Assembly (NCBI RefSeq): GCF_000189635.1
Contig: NW_002476577.1
Span: forward strand, 133,512 to 197,511
DNA from: Tetrahymena thermophila SB210
Lineage: Eukaryota; Ciliophora; Oligohymenophorea; Hymenostomatida; Tetrahymenidae
Reading direction: 5' to 3'
DNA: 64,000 nucleotides
Shown: positions 38,366-50,291 of the stretch, one piece after another
Position numbering within the stretch: the first letter of the stretch is position 1
Layout of the letters: every line of letters starts with the position of its first letter
The notes under the pieces: model-generated
The model's database searches: none
Told to the model about the DNA's origin: nothing
The model's input: the letters and a program-made list of their open reading frames with translations, nothing else
Made by a program: the position numbers and the translations under genes

Positions 38366-39646
38366 TCAATTTTGTTTCATTTTAAATTAGCATTGTAAAG
38401 TAGAAATTTATTCTAATTTATAAGACTAAAAATTTAACGCCCATTTAATAGGGATATATAAAAGGGTTATTAGTATAAGCAGATTTAAGATAGGAAATAT
38501 TATTATTATTTATTTCAAGTTCATGTGGTTGATCAGCTTTGCATTAATTATTTTTATTGAGTTAGATTGTTTTTGATACAAAATTTTGATATCAGAATTA
38601 AATAACAAAGGAGATGAAATTACAAAATTGTCTGACTTGTCTAAATTAACAAAGCAACTATTTTCATATTTTACTATGTATTGATCTGGTTTAATAGTTA
38701 TTTTGTATTCTTCAGTAAAGAGACTTATTTCAGGCAAGCTTTCAGCTTCATAGCATTAACAATTATTACAACTTCTATAAGTAAAATCATCAGGGATATT
38801 ATAATTTTGCATTACCATTTCTAGAAGATCTTTAGGGATATAAGTAGTGTCATTAATTTTACCACTCTGATCTGTAAGCTAATCTAATGTGATTCGCTTT
38901 TGTTTTATTTTATCAGTAAAATCTTCACCATCTAAATAGATTCCATAGCTCATAATTTGAAAAGTATCTGAGTTGCTAACCAATGGATTAGAGGGATTGT
39001 TATAGTATTCTGAATTAATGTCTAAATCAAAGGTAATATCAATACTGTTTGTCTATATGAAAGTAGTGTCACTTATTGGCAAATCATATTTAGATCCACT
39101 TAAAATGTAGTCGCTTGTGCTAATAGCATTTTCTTAATACATTTAATCAAAGATGTTGTCAGTTATTTTATTGAAAACAATTACACCATTATAATAAATT
39201 TAAATTAAATCATATGCAAACTGAACACAAGCAAATTGATAATTAGACTTTATTTTGTTATATGATAATACATCTTTAGCATATACTCCAGATATTTATC
39301 CTCCATAACGACTTTATTCTTTTCTTTCAAATGGTTTCTCTATTTAAACAGTTGAACTTTTGTCTATGCTATAAAATTTTTTAACTCCAATGTTGTACAA
39401 CTACTCATAGTACTAATAATTAGTATCCCTTATGCTTAAGTCAATGATAAATTATCCCAGATTAGAATTATCAGACAATGTACCAAAATAAGCTTGCAGT
39501 TTGAGAGGAACTGCTGGAGAACCTAAGTTAAAATTAATTAAAGTAGATAATTGTGTATAGTCTGTACGAGCGCTCATCGTTTCAATGCAATTTATATATG
39601 GAGAAATTATGGCTCCAATGATTATAATTGCTAAGAGATTCTTCAT
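38366..39646 (-). CDS. pepsin-like (A1) aspartic protease homologue lacking catalytic residues, 426 aa
   Basis: One frame from ATG at 39646 to TGA at 38366, no TGA inside. It has an N-terminal signal peptide (KNLLAIIIIGAIISPYINC). The body follows the A1 fold order: an FNLGSPAVPLKL strand, an S-S-T segment (FYSIDKSSTVQI) and RYGGQISGVYAKDVLSYN, like the YGSG..SG..A.D.. of pepsins. It then shows an ITLDQLTDQSGK..TTYIPKDLLE segment where the second active-site loop should be, CNNCQCYEAESLPEISLF, and a C-terminal SNSIKIINAK strand. Neither DTGS nor DTGT motif is present: the first is replaced near FIIDLSIRDTN and the second reads INDTTYIP. It is therefore most likely an inactive, secreted or membrane-anchored pseudoprotease. 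The last 50 residues include a hydrophobic run (FPILNLLILITLLYIPI) that may be a membrane anchor. An intron near the 3' end cannot be excluded. Confidence 0.75.
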
Positions 39647-41127
39647 ATATATTTCGTTTATACTAAATATATTTCTAATTAATTATTTCTTTGTTTCTGA
39701 ACCATAATTAGATAGAACTTCTTAAATAATTGCTTAAGCAAAAAATGATGAGTTGATTGTATTGGATTATCAAAATTCATTTATTAACTTAATGTGCATC
39801 ATCAAAAATTTTCAAATGTAATTATAATTTCTTTTATTATAATATCAGCTTTCCTATTAATTTAATAGGTTTCCTAATTAAGATTTTACTTACATTTAAT
39901 TGAATATTTAGACCTTCTAAAAAGAAATAATTAATGCTTTTCAAATATTTTTGTATTTATTTAATCTTTTTTATTTTTAGATTTTTTGATCATGATTTAT
40001 TTATTTTTTTTGAATGAACAAAATTCTGAACAATTTCTTTTCCTTATCAAAAATTATTAAAAAATTTTTTATCTACAAGAAATGGCCTTCATCAATATGG
40101 ATTTTTTAAAAAGTATCAAAGTTATGGAAACTCTATTAGCATCTGCTCCTAGCATAAGGTCAATAGAAAGTATTTTTGAAATATTTTAAATAAATTTACT
40201 TGAACTCATAAACTTTTGTATTTTATATTGTTTTTTATAAAACAATGAATATAAAAAGCAAAAGAAATCTTTTACATACTCAATTTATATTTTTTTCTAT
40301 CAATCATAAAAAAAGTAAAGAATCTCATTAAAATAAAATGGTTGAAAATACCTTAAATAAATTAATTTATAAAACTTTCAATATAAAGATAAAATGAATA
40401 CAGGTTTACGTTTATCATTTTACTTTCAAAATGTAAAATAAATGTTGACCTTTAGTCTAAAAATTATAAGCAAATTATAAAAAAAGGTAAAATGATATTT
40501 TATTGGTGTTTATTATATTGTTATTTTGAATTTTTAGTAATTAAATTAAACTTTTAATTTAAAGTTTTTGATCATAATTTTCAAAATAAAAAACCTTTAT
40601 TTTTTAAAAGGGTACAAAGAGGTGTTTGCTTTGCTTTATTTTTAACTTAGTGATTTATTTTAGAAAAGGAAGAAAAATAAATAACATTTTGCAAAATCAT
40701 TCTATAAAATGTATGTTGATAATAAAAATTGTTGAACATACCTTAAAATAAATAATTTATATGATTTTTAAATATTAAGATAAGACAAATAAATATATGT
40801 TTATTTGATGATTTTGAAGAAATAACTCCCCTGTTTTTATTTAGACCCTGTTTATCATTTATGCTAATATCAAAATCAAATTTTAGTTAAATAATTTTAT
40901 ATAAGCATTTTGTTTGGAATTAAAGAGTTAGTAAATCATTAAGTATAAATACTCTTTCTAATGCTTTTAATTTTTGAATTTCTTTAATAATGAATGTATT
41001 TGAAAAAATATTCAAATAAATAAATAAACACTTACATTAAAATATAATGTCATGAATTTAATTAAGAAATAAGTCTTAATTAAAAAATAATAATAAATCG
41101 ACTATTTAAAGCAAAATAAAAGATAAA
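39647..41127. other. intergenic, nothing convincing
   Basis: AT-rich spacer between divergent genes (the pepsin-like gene on minus, gene D on plus). A frame beginning at 40,083 (MAFINMDFLKSIKVMETLL..) has a gene-like start but turns into low-complexity sequence after about 35 codons, and I do not accept it as a gene. Confidence 0.45.
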
Positions 41128-44100
41128 ATGGACCCAAAAAATATTTAAAGAGATAGTCTAATAAAAGGATTAAATGAAGATATTGTCAAAGATTTTCTAA
41201 AGCAAACAAATTATAATTTTATAAAAGTATTGAAAAAAGGAAATTTATCAATTTTAACAGCAGCATTTTCTTAGAAATTGAGATGTTAAGTTGCAATCAA
41301 GATTTATTTAAAATAAGATGATTAAGATTCATAAAATCTTTAGGCTTTTGAAAAACAAATTTATAAATTACAGCAAATTAATTGTGAAAAATTTGTTTTA
41401 AGCATAATTGAAATGATTTAAGATGAAGAAAGAGGGTTAATTGGTATTGTTATGGAACTTTGCGACTGTAATAAACAAAAACTATTTTTAAAAGAAATTA
41501 ACATTAATCAAATAAATAAAAGGCAATTTAAAGACTATTTTAGAACTTAATAAATTAAATATGAAATAAATATATGTGATGGCCTATTAACTATTGAAAG
41601 GTTTGTTTTTGTTATAAGATAAAGGTATTTTTAATAGCAATATTAAGTCTACCCAAATTTTATACAGCAAATAAAAAAATTAACTACTCATAGGTATAAT
41701 TTATTTCTTGTTGAATTCAAACCAAAAAAGTTTAAAATAAATAAATTAAAATAGCTCAATTACCTAAGAACCTTAACAATACTTCATCTGGAGAAGATGT
41801 GTCTGTAAATTAATTTTTATAAAGCTATGTTGTTAAATAGATTTTAAATAAATTGCTTAAATAAAATGAAAAAAAATTAGTAGTTATTTAATTCTACTTG
41901 CTTATATTATAATAAATTTTAAGATTTTTTATATTTAATAAATGATGAGAATCATATTTTTTTTACAAAAAGAATGAAGTGTACTCAATAGGAGTATTGC
42001 TGATTGAAGCTTTTCTATAGAGAGCAGTTACAGAAAAGGAAAAATCATTATTGCAATTTTAAAGCATTTATTCTACTTTTCTGTCTTTAAGCAACTCAGA
42101 AGAACTTGAATTTATTAATAATATACTTTCTAAATTGGTAGAGCCTAGTAAAGACAAAAGTATTTAAATTTATACTGTCCTTTAAAGCTTAGAATCATTT
42201 GAAGTTGATGATGAATTACTTAAATAGCTTAAGCTATAAAAGGAATTTAGAAAACTTGAAATATTTAAATTTGAAGAAATATAGAAAGGAACTGACTATG
42301 AAATATTGCATATTGATCTGAAGTATATTTTTTATTTTTTTTATATAAATTTATATTACTTTATTTAATTTATTGTTATTATTTTTATTTTAAATCTAAT
42401 TTTATTTTTATAGATTGCAAAAAATTGATGATAACCGAGCAGATTATATTGGAAGCACATTAGAAAAATGTTAAAATTTAACATCATTGTTTCTCAACTT
42501 AGGGTAATTTTTTATTTTTTATAAATAATTTTTATCTATTAAAAAATTATCTTAAAATTTTTAATTATTTGATAGTTAATTTTAGTACTAGATGGCTAGT
42601 TTTTTATTTATTTTTAATTCAAAGAAAAAAAAATTATTCTTTTCGCTAAAACATCATCAATATATTCTATTTATTTAATAATTAAGATTAGTTTAAAATG
42701 TTTATTAAAACTCAAATATTTCTTTTAACTTAAATAGCTATAATTAAATTGGATAACTAGGTGCAAATTTAATTGGAATGGGTTTAGAAAAATGTTAAAA
42801 AATTACTTCACTAGATCTCGTTTTACAGTTTTTTTTAACTTTATTTAGAAATAGTTAAATTTTACAAAATGTATTTTTAAGTTAAAATTAAATTTTAGTA
42901 GAAGGAGCAAAAAGTATCGGAGAAAGATTAGAAAATTGTTAAAATATTAATACTTTAAGTCTTGATCTTGGGTAACCAAATTTTTTTATAGTTTTTCTTT
43001 TAGGTATTTCTTAATAAATCTGATAATTAATTATATTTTAAACTTTAAGTTTATTGTGTTAGTAGCTTATTTAATAAACTCATTAAAATTCAAAATATCT
43101 AAGATACTTATCGCAAATACTTTTGAAACAAACAAGTGAGATTGTGAATTTTTAGAAAATTAAAATAAAAAATTTCATCTTTATAAGCAGAAAAATTATA
43201 AATATATAATAAAAAAGAAATAAATAACTGAGATAAATTGATTTCATAATTTAATAGGGAAAATAAATTTGGTGATAAAGGTGTAAAAAATATTACTTTG
43301 AGTTTAGAAAAATGTCAGAATATAAAATAAATTCATCTTGATTTTGGGTACATTTAATACATAAATTAATTTTTATTAAAGTTTTTTCCTAATTTACTTT
43401 TAAAGAATAAAATGTTTTAAATTTGATTTATTTCTTTTGTTTTTAATTGAAGTTTATTTTTTCAAAAATATTAATAAATTGATTAAATTTATTTATAATT
43501 TTCTTAGTTATAATACAATTTCTCAAGAAGGAGCAAATTTTATTGCAAAATACCTACAAAAATGCATAAATATAATTTTTTTGAGTCTTGACTTAGGGTA
43601 ATTAATTTCTTACAAATTTATAAGTAAATGAAAAAATAGTAAAATGCTAGTTGCATATGCTTTTTTATCGTTAATTAATTAAATCTTACTTTAAAATAAT
43701 TTGGAAATTAAATCAATTTTTTTGTAGTTATAACAAAATTTATTCAGAAGGACTTAAATATATAGCAACAAGCCTTGAAAAGTGCTAAAATGTTACCTCT
43801 TTGAATTTAGAACTATAGTAATTTTTTAATTGAGTTTATTCAGAAATCAAATTGATTGATTAATTGATTGATTGCATAGCTCTCAACATTTAATTGATAA
43901 ATTTAATTTTGCTAGGGATAATTAAATATGCTCAGAAGGAACAACTAAATTAGGATAATGTCTAGAAAAATGCCAAAATATTAAATCCATAAGCTTGAAT
44001 CTTGCGTATTTTTATTTATTTATTTATTTAAGGATTTTTGAATTAAATATTTATTTATTTTATTAATCAAATTATTAGCAAAAATGAATTTGGCATCGAG

Positions 44101-45015
44101 GGAACATAAAACCTTTTAAGAAGTTTAGAAAAATGTCAAAATTTACAATTTTTGAGTCTCAGCTTACAGTAAATTTATTAAATAATAATTTTCTTTTAAC
44201 TTCAAATACATTTAGAAGAAATTAGTAAAAAAAATGATAATAATACAAATATTTATTACATAATATTCTCATTTAAAATATATTATTAAAGTTGGAATAA
44301 ATTAGGTTCTGAAGGAGCTTTGATTGTTGGAATGAGTTTGGTGAAGTGCAAGAAAATATTAAATTTAAAACTCGATTTAGGGTAATTATTTATATTTTTC
44401 AGTGAGCAATCAATATTAAATTGATTAAAAAAAAAGTTTTAATTAAACATGAAATATTTTTTTACTGCAAAATTTATTGTAATAAAAATATTACATTTTA
44501 GAAATTAATTTTATTTTAATTAATCTTTGGGATTAATCAAAATAATTATCATTTATAGCTCTGCTTAAATTTGAAAGTTGGTATTTAATATATTTATGAT
44601 AAAGAATAATTTAATTTTATTTTAATTGATCTCTGTCAAAAAAATAATCTTTTATTGCTCTACTTAGATATTAAATGTTAAATGTACATATAATATATTT
44701 TTAGGGAAAATTCACTTGGCTAAGAGGGAGCTAATAGCATTGGTATGTGCTTAAGAAAATGCTAATCGATTATTTCTTTACATCTTGATTTAAGGTAATT
44801 TACTATAAAACAAATCAAATCAAAGTATAAGATAAAAATATGCTTGCTTTTGACAAACGAAAATAAAAAATTTAATTAAAAAAAATGATTTTATTTATTA
44901 ATTTATTGCTTTTTATAAATATAGATGGAATTAGATTAATGCAAGGATTGAGTAAAATCTAATATTGAATTTGAAAAAAATGAAAAGATTATATCGCATC
45001 AAAGTAGAAGTTTGA
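41128..45015 (+). CDS. gene D: pseudokinase-LRR fusion, 14 exons, 651 aa
   Basis: Kinase-like part: exons 41128-41467, 41523-41804 and 41980-42322. LRR part: 90-nt exons starting at 42414, 42738, 42882, 43258, 43508, 43728, 43916, 44079, 44292 and 44705. Last exon 44925-45015 (TGA). The total of 1,956 nt is in frame. The kinase fold is recognisable: VAIK Lys in QVAIKIY, hinge IVMELCDCN, the αE-like IYVMAYQLLKGL, and LYSIGVLLIEAF for helix F. The catalytic loop reads GIFNSNIKSTQIL, where active kinases have H.D.KP.N, and DFG is replaced by IGII. It is therefore a pseudokinase. LRRs are of the type N.IG.EGA..I..SLEKCQN.TSL.LDLG. The C-terminal cap is LKKMKRLYRIKVEV. The donor of exon 42738-42827 is GTTTTT, an unusual site. 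Probably a cytosolic scaffold or sensor. Confidence 0.75.
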
Positions 45016-46582
45016 AAAAAAGAGTAGAGCAATTATATAAAGACTATATATAATCCATATTTCAAGTTTTCATGGATATGGAAAAGCAACTATTTAATTT
45101 ATGTATTTGCTTTAGATAAACAAATTATAGCCAAATGCCATTCGAAAATTTAGTGAATTGAGATCACTATTTTTTGAATGGCTGATGTGTTTGAATAAGA
45201 TTTATATAAAAATAAATAAATAATTTTATAATAGAATTTAATTAATAATTTTAATATATATCAATCTTTATGATTTTTCTATTAAATTTTTAATTTTAGC
45301 CTTTTTTAAAAATTTTTCTTCAACATTAACTACTAGAATTTTTTCAAATAGGACTAAATAAATAACAGGCCATCTCTAATTCCTACTATATATATTTTTA
45401 ATTATATGTTTTAAATACAAATATTAAGTTTAAATAGTGAATGTTAAATTAATTTTTCTGTGATATCTATCTCTTCATAAAACCAAATATATAAATTAAT
45501 ATTTGATAATTAATTAATTATTATATTTATTTGTTCTTTTTATCCATTTACAATTAATTAAATTTCATAAATTGCTATCCAATATTTTTGAAAAAATAAA
45601 TAAATGATGTAATAGATTAAATATTATAATGAATAAGAAGAAGTAATTATTAATTTTTTTATTAATATCCTTGAAATTTATTTAAATTAATAAAAACAGT
45701 TTTTAAGCTCTTCACTTTTATCTCATTAGGTTCTCCATATTGATTTTAAGTATATTTTATTTATAAATTTTGTTTTTATTATTATTAATATTTTTTGTAT
45801 TTTAATATTCAATTTATTTAAATAAATAATTTTTATTATANNNNNNNNNNNNNNNNNNNNNNNNNNNNNNNNNNNNNNNNNNNNNNNNNNNNNNNNNNNN
45901 NNNNNNNNNNNNNNNNNNNNNNNNNNNNNNNNNNNNNNNNAATTTCAATTTTTAATTAATTATTTATTATTCATTTTTTATTATTTGATATATTTTCTTC
46001 ATTTTTTTCTATTAAAACTTACACTTAATAAAAGCAGTTTATTTGTTTTGCATTGTAGTATTTTTAATTATAAAAGTTAATTTAAAACATTTAAGCTCTT
46101 TTAATTTATTTGACTTGTTTTCCTTTTTCTTTTTATTATGATTTCTTATTTTTTGATTCTTTGTTAATTCTATTTATTATTGATTAATTAATCTTATTAT
46201 TTCATATTATTTTTTCATTTTTTCCTCCTAATTAAGTATAGTGAAATGCCTATTTTATTTAAAAAAGGCGAAATGGAATATATCTTAATAACATAATTAA
46301 TAAAGCTAAATTAGCTTAAAATAGCTTTATTTTTTAGTTTTTAGAAAGCTTTAAATTCAGAAAATGTAAAACTTGAAATTATAAATACCATATATTCTTA
46401 AAACATATCATTTTTTTTGAAAAAAATAAATTTTGAAAACCTAGGATGGAAAAAAATTAATGCAAAATATTTAAAATTTTAATTTTATAAAATATAAAAC
46501 TGGTATATAAAACTCGCTTTTTGTAAATTTGTATGACAGCTTACTTTACTTAATGATTTTTTTTTCTTCAATATTAAAAAAG
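45016..46582. other. spacer with assembly gap; left part of a segmental duplication
   Basis: The 3' flank of D (to about 45,230) is repeated at 51,729-51,850. From about 45,350 the sequence matches 57,918 onward. It includes a small palindrome (AAAGCTAAATTAGCTTAAAATAGCTTT region near 46,300) present in both copies. No gene except possible undetected 5' exons of the following array. Confidence 0.5.
45841..45940. other. assembly gap of 100 N
   Basis: A placeholder-size run of N. The duplicate locus at about 58,417-58,478 carries roughly 60 bp between the two sequences that flank the gap here, so the true missing length is probably similar. Confidence 0.95.
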
Positions 46583-49500
46583 TGGGGATTATATTTGTTC
46601 ACTGGGAGCATTAGGCTTAGGCTCTGCTTTAGAAAATTGCATTAATCTCTCAAATTTGACACTTGAACTTGAGTAAAAACAGTTTATTTGTTTTGGATTG
46701 TGATATTTTTAATTATAAAAACTAATTAAAAACAATAAAGAACATTTTTCTTTTTCTTTTTATAGTGCTTGCTTTATTTTTGTTCTTTCTTTATTAATTA
46801 ACCTCATCATTTATTTTTAACTTTTGCTTTTATTATTAATTAATTAATCTTATTATTTCATATTTTTTCCTTCTAATTAACTATTTAATGAAATATTTTA
46901 TCTTCAATATTTAAAAAGTGAAAATTAAATTGGTGCAAAGGGCGCATCAGGTTTAGGTCTTGCTTTAGCAAAGTGTATTAATCTCTCAAATTTGACACTT
47001 AATCTTGGGTAAAAACAGTTTATTTATTTTGGATTGTGATATTTTTAATTATAAAAACTAATTAAAAACAATAAAGAACATTTTTCTTTTTCTTTTTATT
47101 GTACTTGCTTTATTTTTTGTTCTTTCTTAGTTAACTAAGCTCATCATTTTATTTTCAACTTTTGCTTTTATTATTAATTAATTAATATTATTATTTCATA
47201 TTTTTTCTTCATTTTTTCCTTCTAATTAACTATTTAATGACATATTTTATCTTCAATATTTAAAAAGTGTAAATTAAATTGGTGATGAAGGTGCATCAGG
47301 CTTAGGTTCTGCTTTAGCAAATTGCATTAATCTCTCGAATTTGACACTTGACCTTCAGTAAAAACAGTTTATTTATTTTGGATTGTGATATTTTTAATTA
47401 TAAAAACTAATTAAAAACAATAAAGAACATTTTTCTTTTTCTTTTTATTGTGCTTGCTTTATTTTTTGTTCTTTCTTTGTTAACTAAGTTCATCATTTTA
47501 TTTTCAACTTTTGCTTTTATTATTAATTAATTAATCTTATTATTTCATATTTTTTCTTCATTTTTCCTTCTAGATAACTATTTAATGATATACTTTTTCT
47601 TCAATATTTAAAAAGGGATAATGAAATTGGTGACGAAGGTGCATCAGGCTTAGGTTCTGGTTTAGCAAAGTGCATTAATCTCTCAAATTTGACACTTATC
47701 CTTTGGTAAAAACAGTTTATTTGTTTTGGATTGTGATATTTTTAATTATAAAAACTAATTAAAATCAATAAAGATCCTTTTTCTTTTTATTGTGCTTGCT
47801 TTATTTTTTGTTCTTTCTTTGTTAACTAAGCTCATCATTTTATTTTCAACTTTTGCTTTTATTATTAATTAATTAATCTTATTATTTCATATTTTTTCTT
47901 CATTTTTCCTTCTAATTAACTTTTTAATGATATATTTTTTCTTCAATATTTAAAAAGGGATAATTAAATTGGTGACTGAATTGAATTGAATTGAAATACT
48001 CGCACATAGATATGCACTCAGAATACATCTTATTTTAAATATATTTGTAATAGTTTACATTATTATTTTTGTTTTTTTCTTTTTAGTGTTTATAATGTAT
48101 ATAAACACATTCATTTTTATAATTATTAAGGAAAAGCCTATTAGTGAGGTGGTTTGACCTCTCACTAATAAGGCAAAATGTGTTCAGGTTAAATTGGTGA
48201 CAAAGGTGCATCAGGCTTAGGTTCTGGTTTAGCAAAGTGCATTAATCTGTCAAATTTGACACTTAGCCTTGGGTAAAAACAGTTTATTTGTTTTGGATTG
48301 TGATATTTTTAATTATAAAAACTAATTAAAAATAATAAAGCTCTTTTTTCTTTTTCTTTTTATTGTGCTTGCTTTATTTTTTGTTCTTTCTTTGTTAACT
48401 AAGCTCATCATTTTATTTTCAACTTTTTCTTTCATTATTAATTTATTTATCTTATTATTTCATATTTTTTCTTCATTTTTTACTTCTAATTAACTATTTA
48501 ATGATATATTTTTTCTTCTATATTTAAAAAGTGGTAATTAAATTGGTGATGAAGGTGCTTCAGGCTTAGGTTCTGCTTTAGCAAATTGCGTTATTCTCTC
48601 AAATTTGACACTTGAACTTGAGTAAAAACAGTTTATTTGTTTTGGATTGTGATATTATTAATTATAAAAACTAATTAAAAACAATAAAGCTCTTTTTTCT
48701 TTTTCTTTTTATAGTGCTTGCTTTATTTTTGTTCTTTCTTTATTAATTAACCTAATCATTTATTTTCAACTTTTGCTTTTATTATTAATTAATTAATCTT
48801 ATTATTTCATATTTTTTCTTCATTTTTTCCTTCTAATTAACTATTTAATGGTATATTTTTTCTTCAATATTTAAATAGTGGTAATTAAATTGGTGATGAA
48901 GGTGCTTCAGTCTTAGGTTTTGCTTTAGCAAAGTGTATTAATCTCTCAAATTTGACACTTAATCTTGGGTAAAAACAGTTTGTTTGTTTTGGATTGTGAT
49001 ATTTTAAATTATAAAAACTAATTAAAAATAATAAAGATCTTTTTTCTTTTTCTTTTTATTGTGCTTGCTTTTTTTTTGTTCTTCCTTTGTTAATAAAGCT
49101 CATCATTTTATTTTAAACTATTTGCTTTTATTATTAATTAATTAATCTTATTATTTCATATTTTTTCTTCATTTTTCCTTCTAATTAACTATTTAATGAT
49201 ATATTTTAAAAAGTTAGAATTAAATTGGTGCAAAGGGTGCATCAGACTTAGGTTCAGGTTTAGCAAAGTGCATTAATCTCTCAAATTTGACACTTCATCT
49301 TAAGTAAAAACAGTTTATTTCTTTTGGATTGTGATATTTTTAATTATAAAAACTAATTAAAATCAATAAAGATTCTTTTTCTTTTTATTGTGCTTGCTTT
49401 ATTTTTTGTTCTTTCTTTGTTAATTAAGCTCATCATTTTATTTTCAACTTTTTCTTTTATTATTAATTAATTAATCTTATTATTTCATATTTTCTCTTCA

Positions 49501-50291
49501 TTTTTTCCTTCTAGATAACTATTTAATGATATACTTTTTCTTCAATATTTAAAAAGGGATAATGAAATTGATGCAAAGGGTACATCAGGCTTAGGTTCTG
49601 CTTTAGCAAAGTGTATTAATCTCTCAAATTTGACACTTAATCTTAGGTAAAAACAGTTTATTTGTTTTGGATTTTGATATTTTTAATAATAAAAACTAAT
49701 TAAAAACAATAAAGATCTTTTTTCTTTTTCTTTTTATTGTGCTTGCTTTATTTTTGCTCTTTCTTTGTTAATTAAGCTCATCATTTTATTTTCAACTTTT
49801 GATTTTATTATTAATTAATTAATCTTATTATTTCATATTTTTTCTTAATTTTTTCCTTCTAATTAACTTTTAAATGATATATTTTTTCTTCAATATTTAA
49901 AAAGGTTAAATTAATTTGATGCAAAGGGTGCATCAGGCTTAGGTTCTGCTTTAGCAAAGTGCATTAATCTGTCAAATTTGACACTTGAACTTGAGTAAAA
50001 ACAGTTTATTTGTTTTGGATTGTGATATTTTAAACTATAAAAATGAAAATAAAACAAAAAAGTTCTTTGAATTTATTTGATTTATTATTTTATCTTTTTT
50101 ATTGCACTAATATTTTTATCTTTATTAATTTAAAGAATAATTTTTAATTTGAAAGTTTATTCTATTTTGATATTTATTTAAAATTTACACAAATTTATTA
50201 TAAAATTTTTAGCTCAATGAATAAATTCAAAGTAATAAGCAAGTGTCTTAAATTAAAAAGATTAGTTGCCTTTAAGATATGCAGCTGGTGA
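46583..50291 (+). pseudogene. headless LRR array 1: ten 90-nt exons plus terminal exon, one exon interrupted
   Basis: 90-nt exons: 46583-46672, 46919-47008, 47268-47357, 47616-47705, 47958-47976 joined in concept to 48202-48272 (split by an insertion), 48532-48621, 48879-48968, 49214-49303, 49557-49646, 49905-49994. Terminal exon 50213-50291 ends CLKLKRLVAFKICSW then TGA. The repeat is N.IGDEGASGLGSALANCI followed by NLSNLTLNL. Units recur about every 345 bp and the introns are nearly as conserved as the exons, indicating very recent amplification. No start codon exon or kinase-like head is visible before 46,583. The inserted element introduces an immediate in-frame TGA in exon 5. Unless the element is removed (for example during macronuclear development), the product would be truncated, hence the pseudogene call. 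Confidence 0.65.
47977..48188 (-). mobile_element. 212-bp non-LTR/SINE-like insertion in an LRR exon
   Basis: Flanked by a perfect 13-bp direct repeat TTAAATTGGTGAC (47964-47976 and 48189-48201), i.e. exon sequence duplicated on insertion. Read on the minus strand it ends with GAGTGCATATCTATGTGCGAGTAT-like core (47996-48022) followed by a (TTCAA)n tail adjoining the target repeat. Near the other end is an 11-bp perfect inverted repeat TTATTAGTGAG / CTCACTAATAA (near 48,142-48,175). No coding capacity. Same target site and shared core with the element at 60,979-61,392. Confidence 0.8.

Noticed and set aside
40083-40350. Frame starting MAFINMDFLKSIKVMETLLASAPS
   Set aside because: The start looks gene-like but the sequence turns into low-complexity AT-rich codons after ~35 residues. 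There is no homology, no clear splice partner and no neighbour support.
41468-41990. Frameshifts that would make gene D a pseudogene
   Set aside because: Introns at 41,468-41,522 and 41,805-41,979 restore one frame, and the first has an exact positional counterpart in the gene at 63,171.
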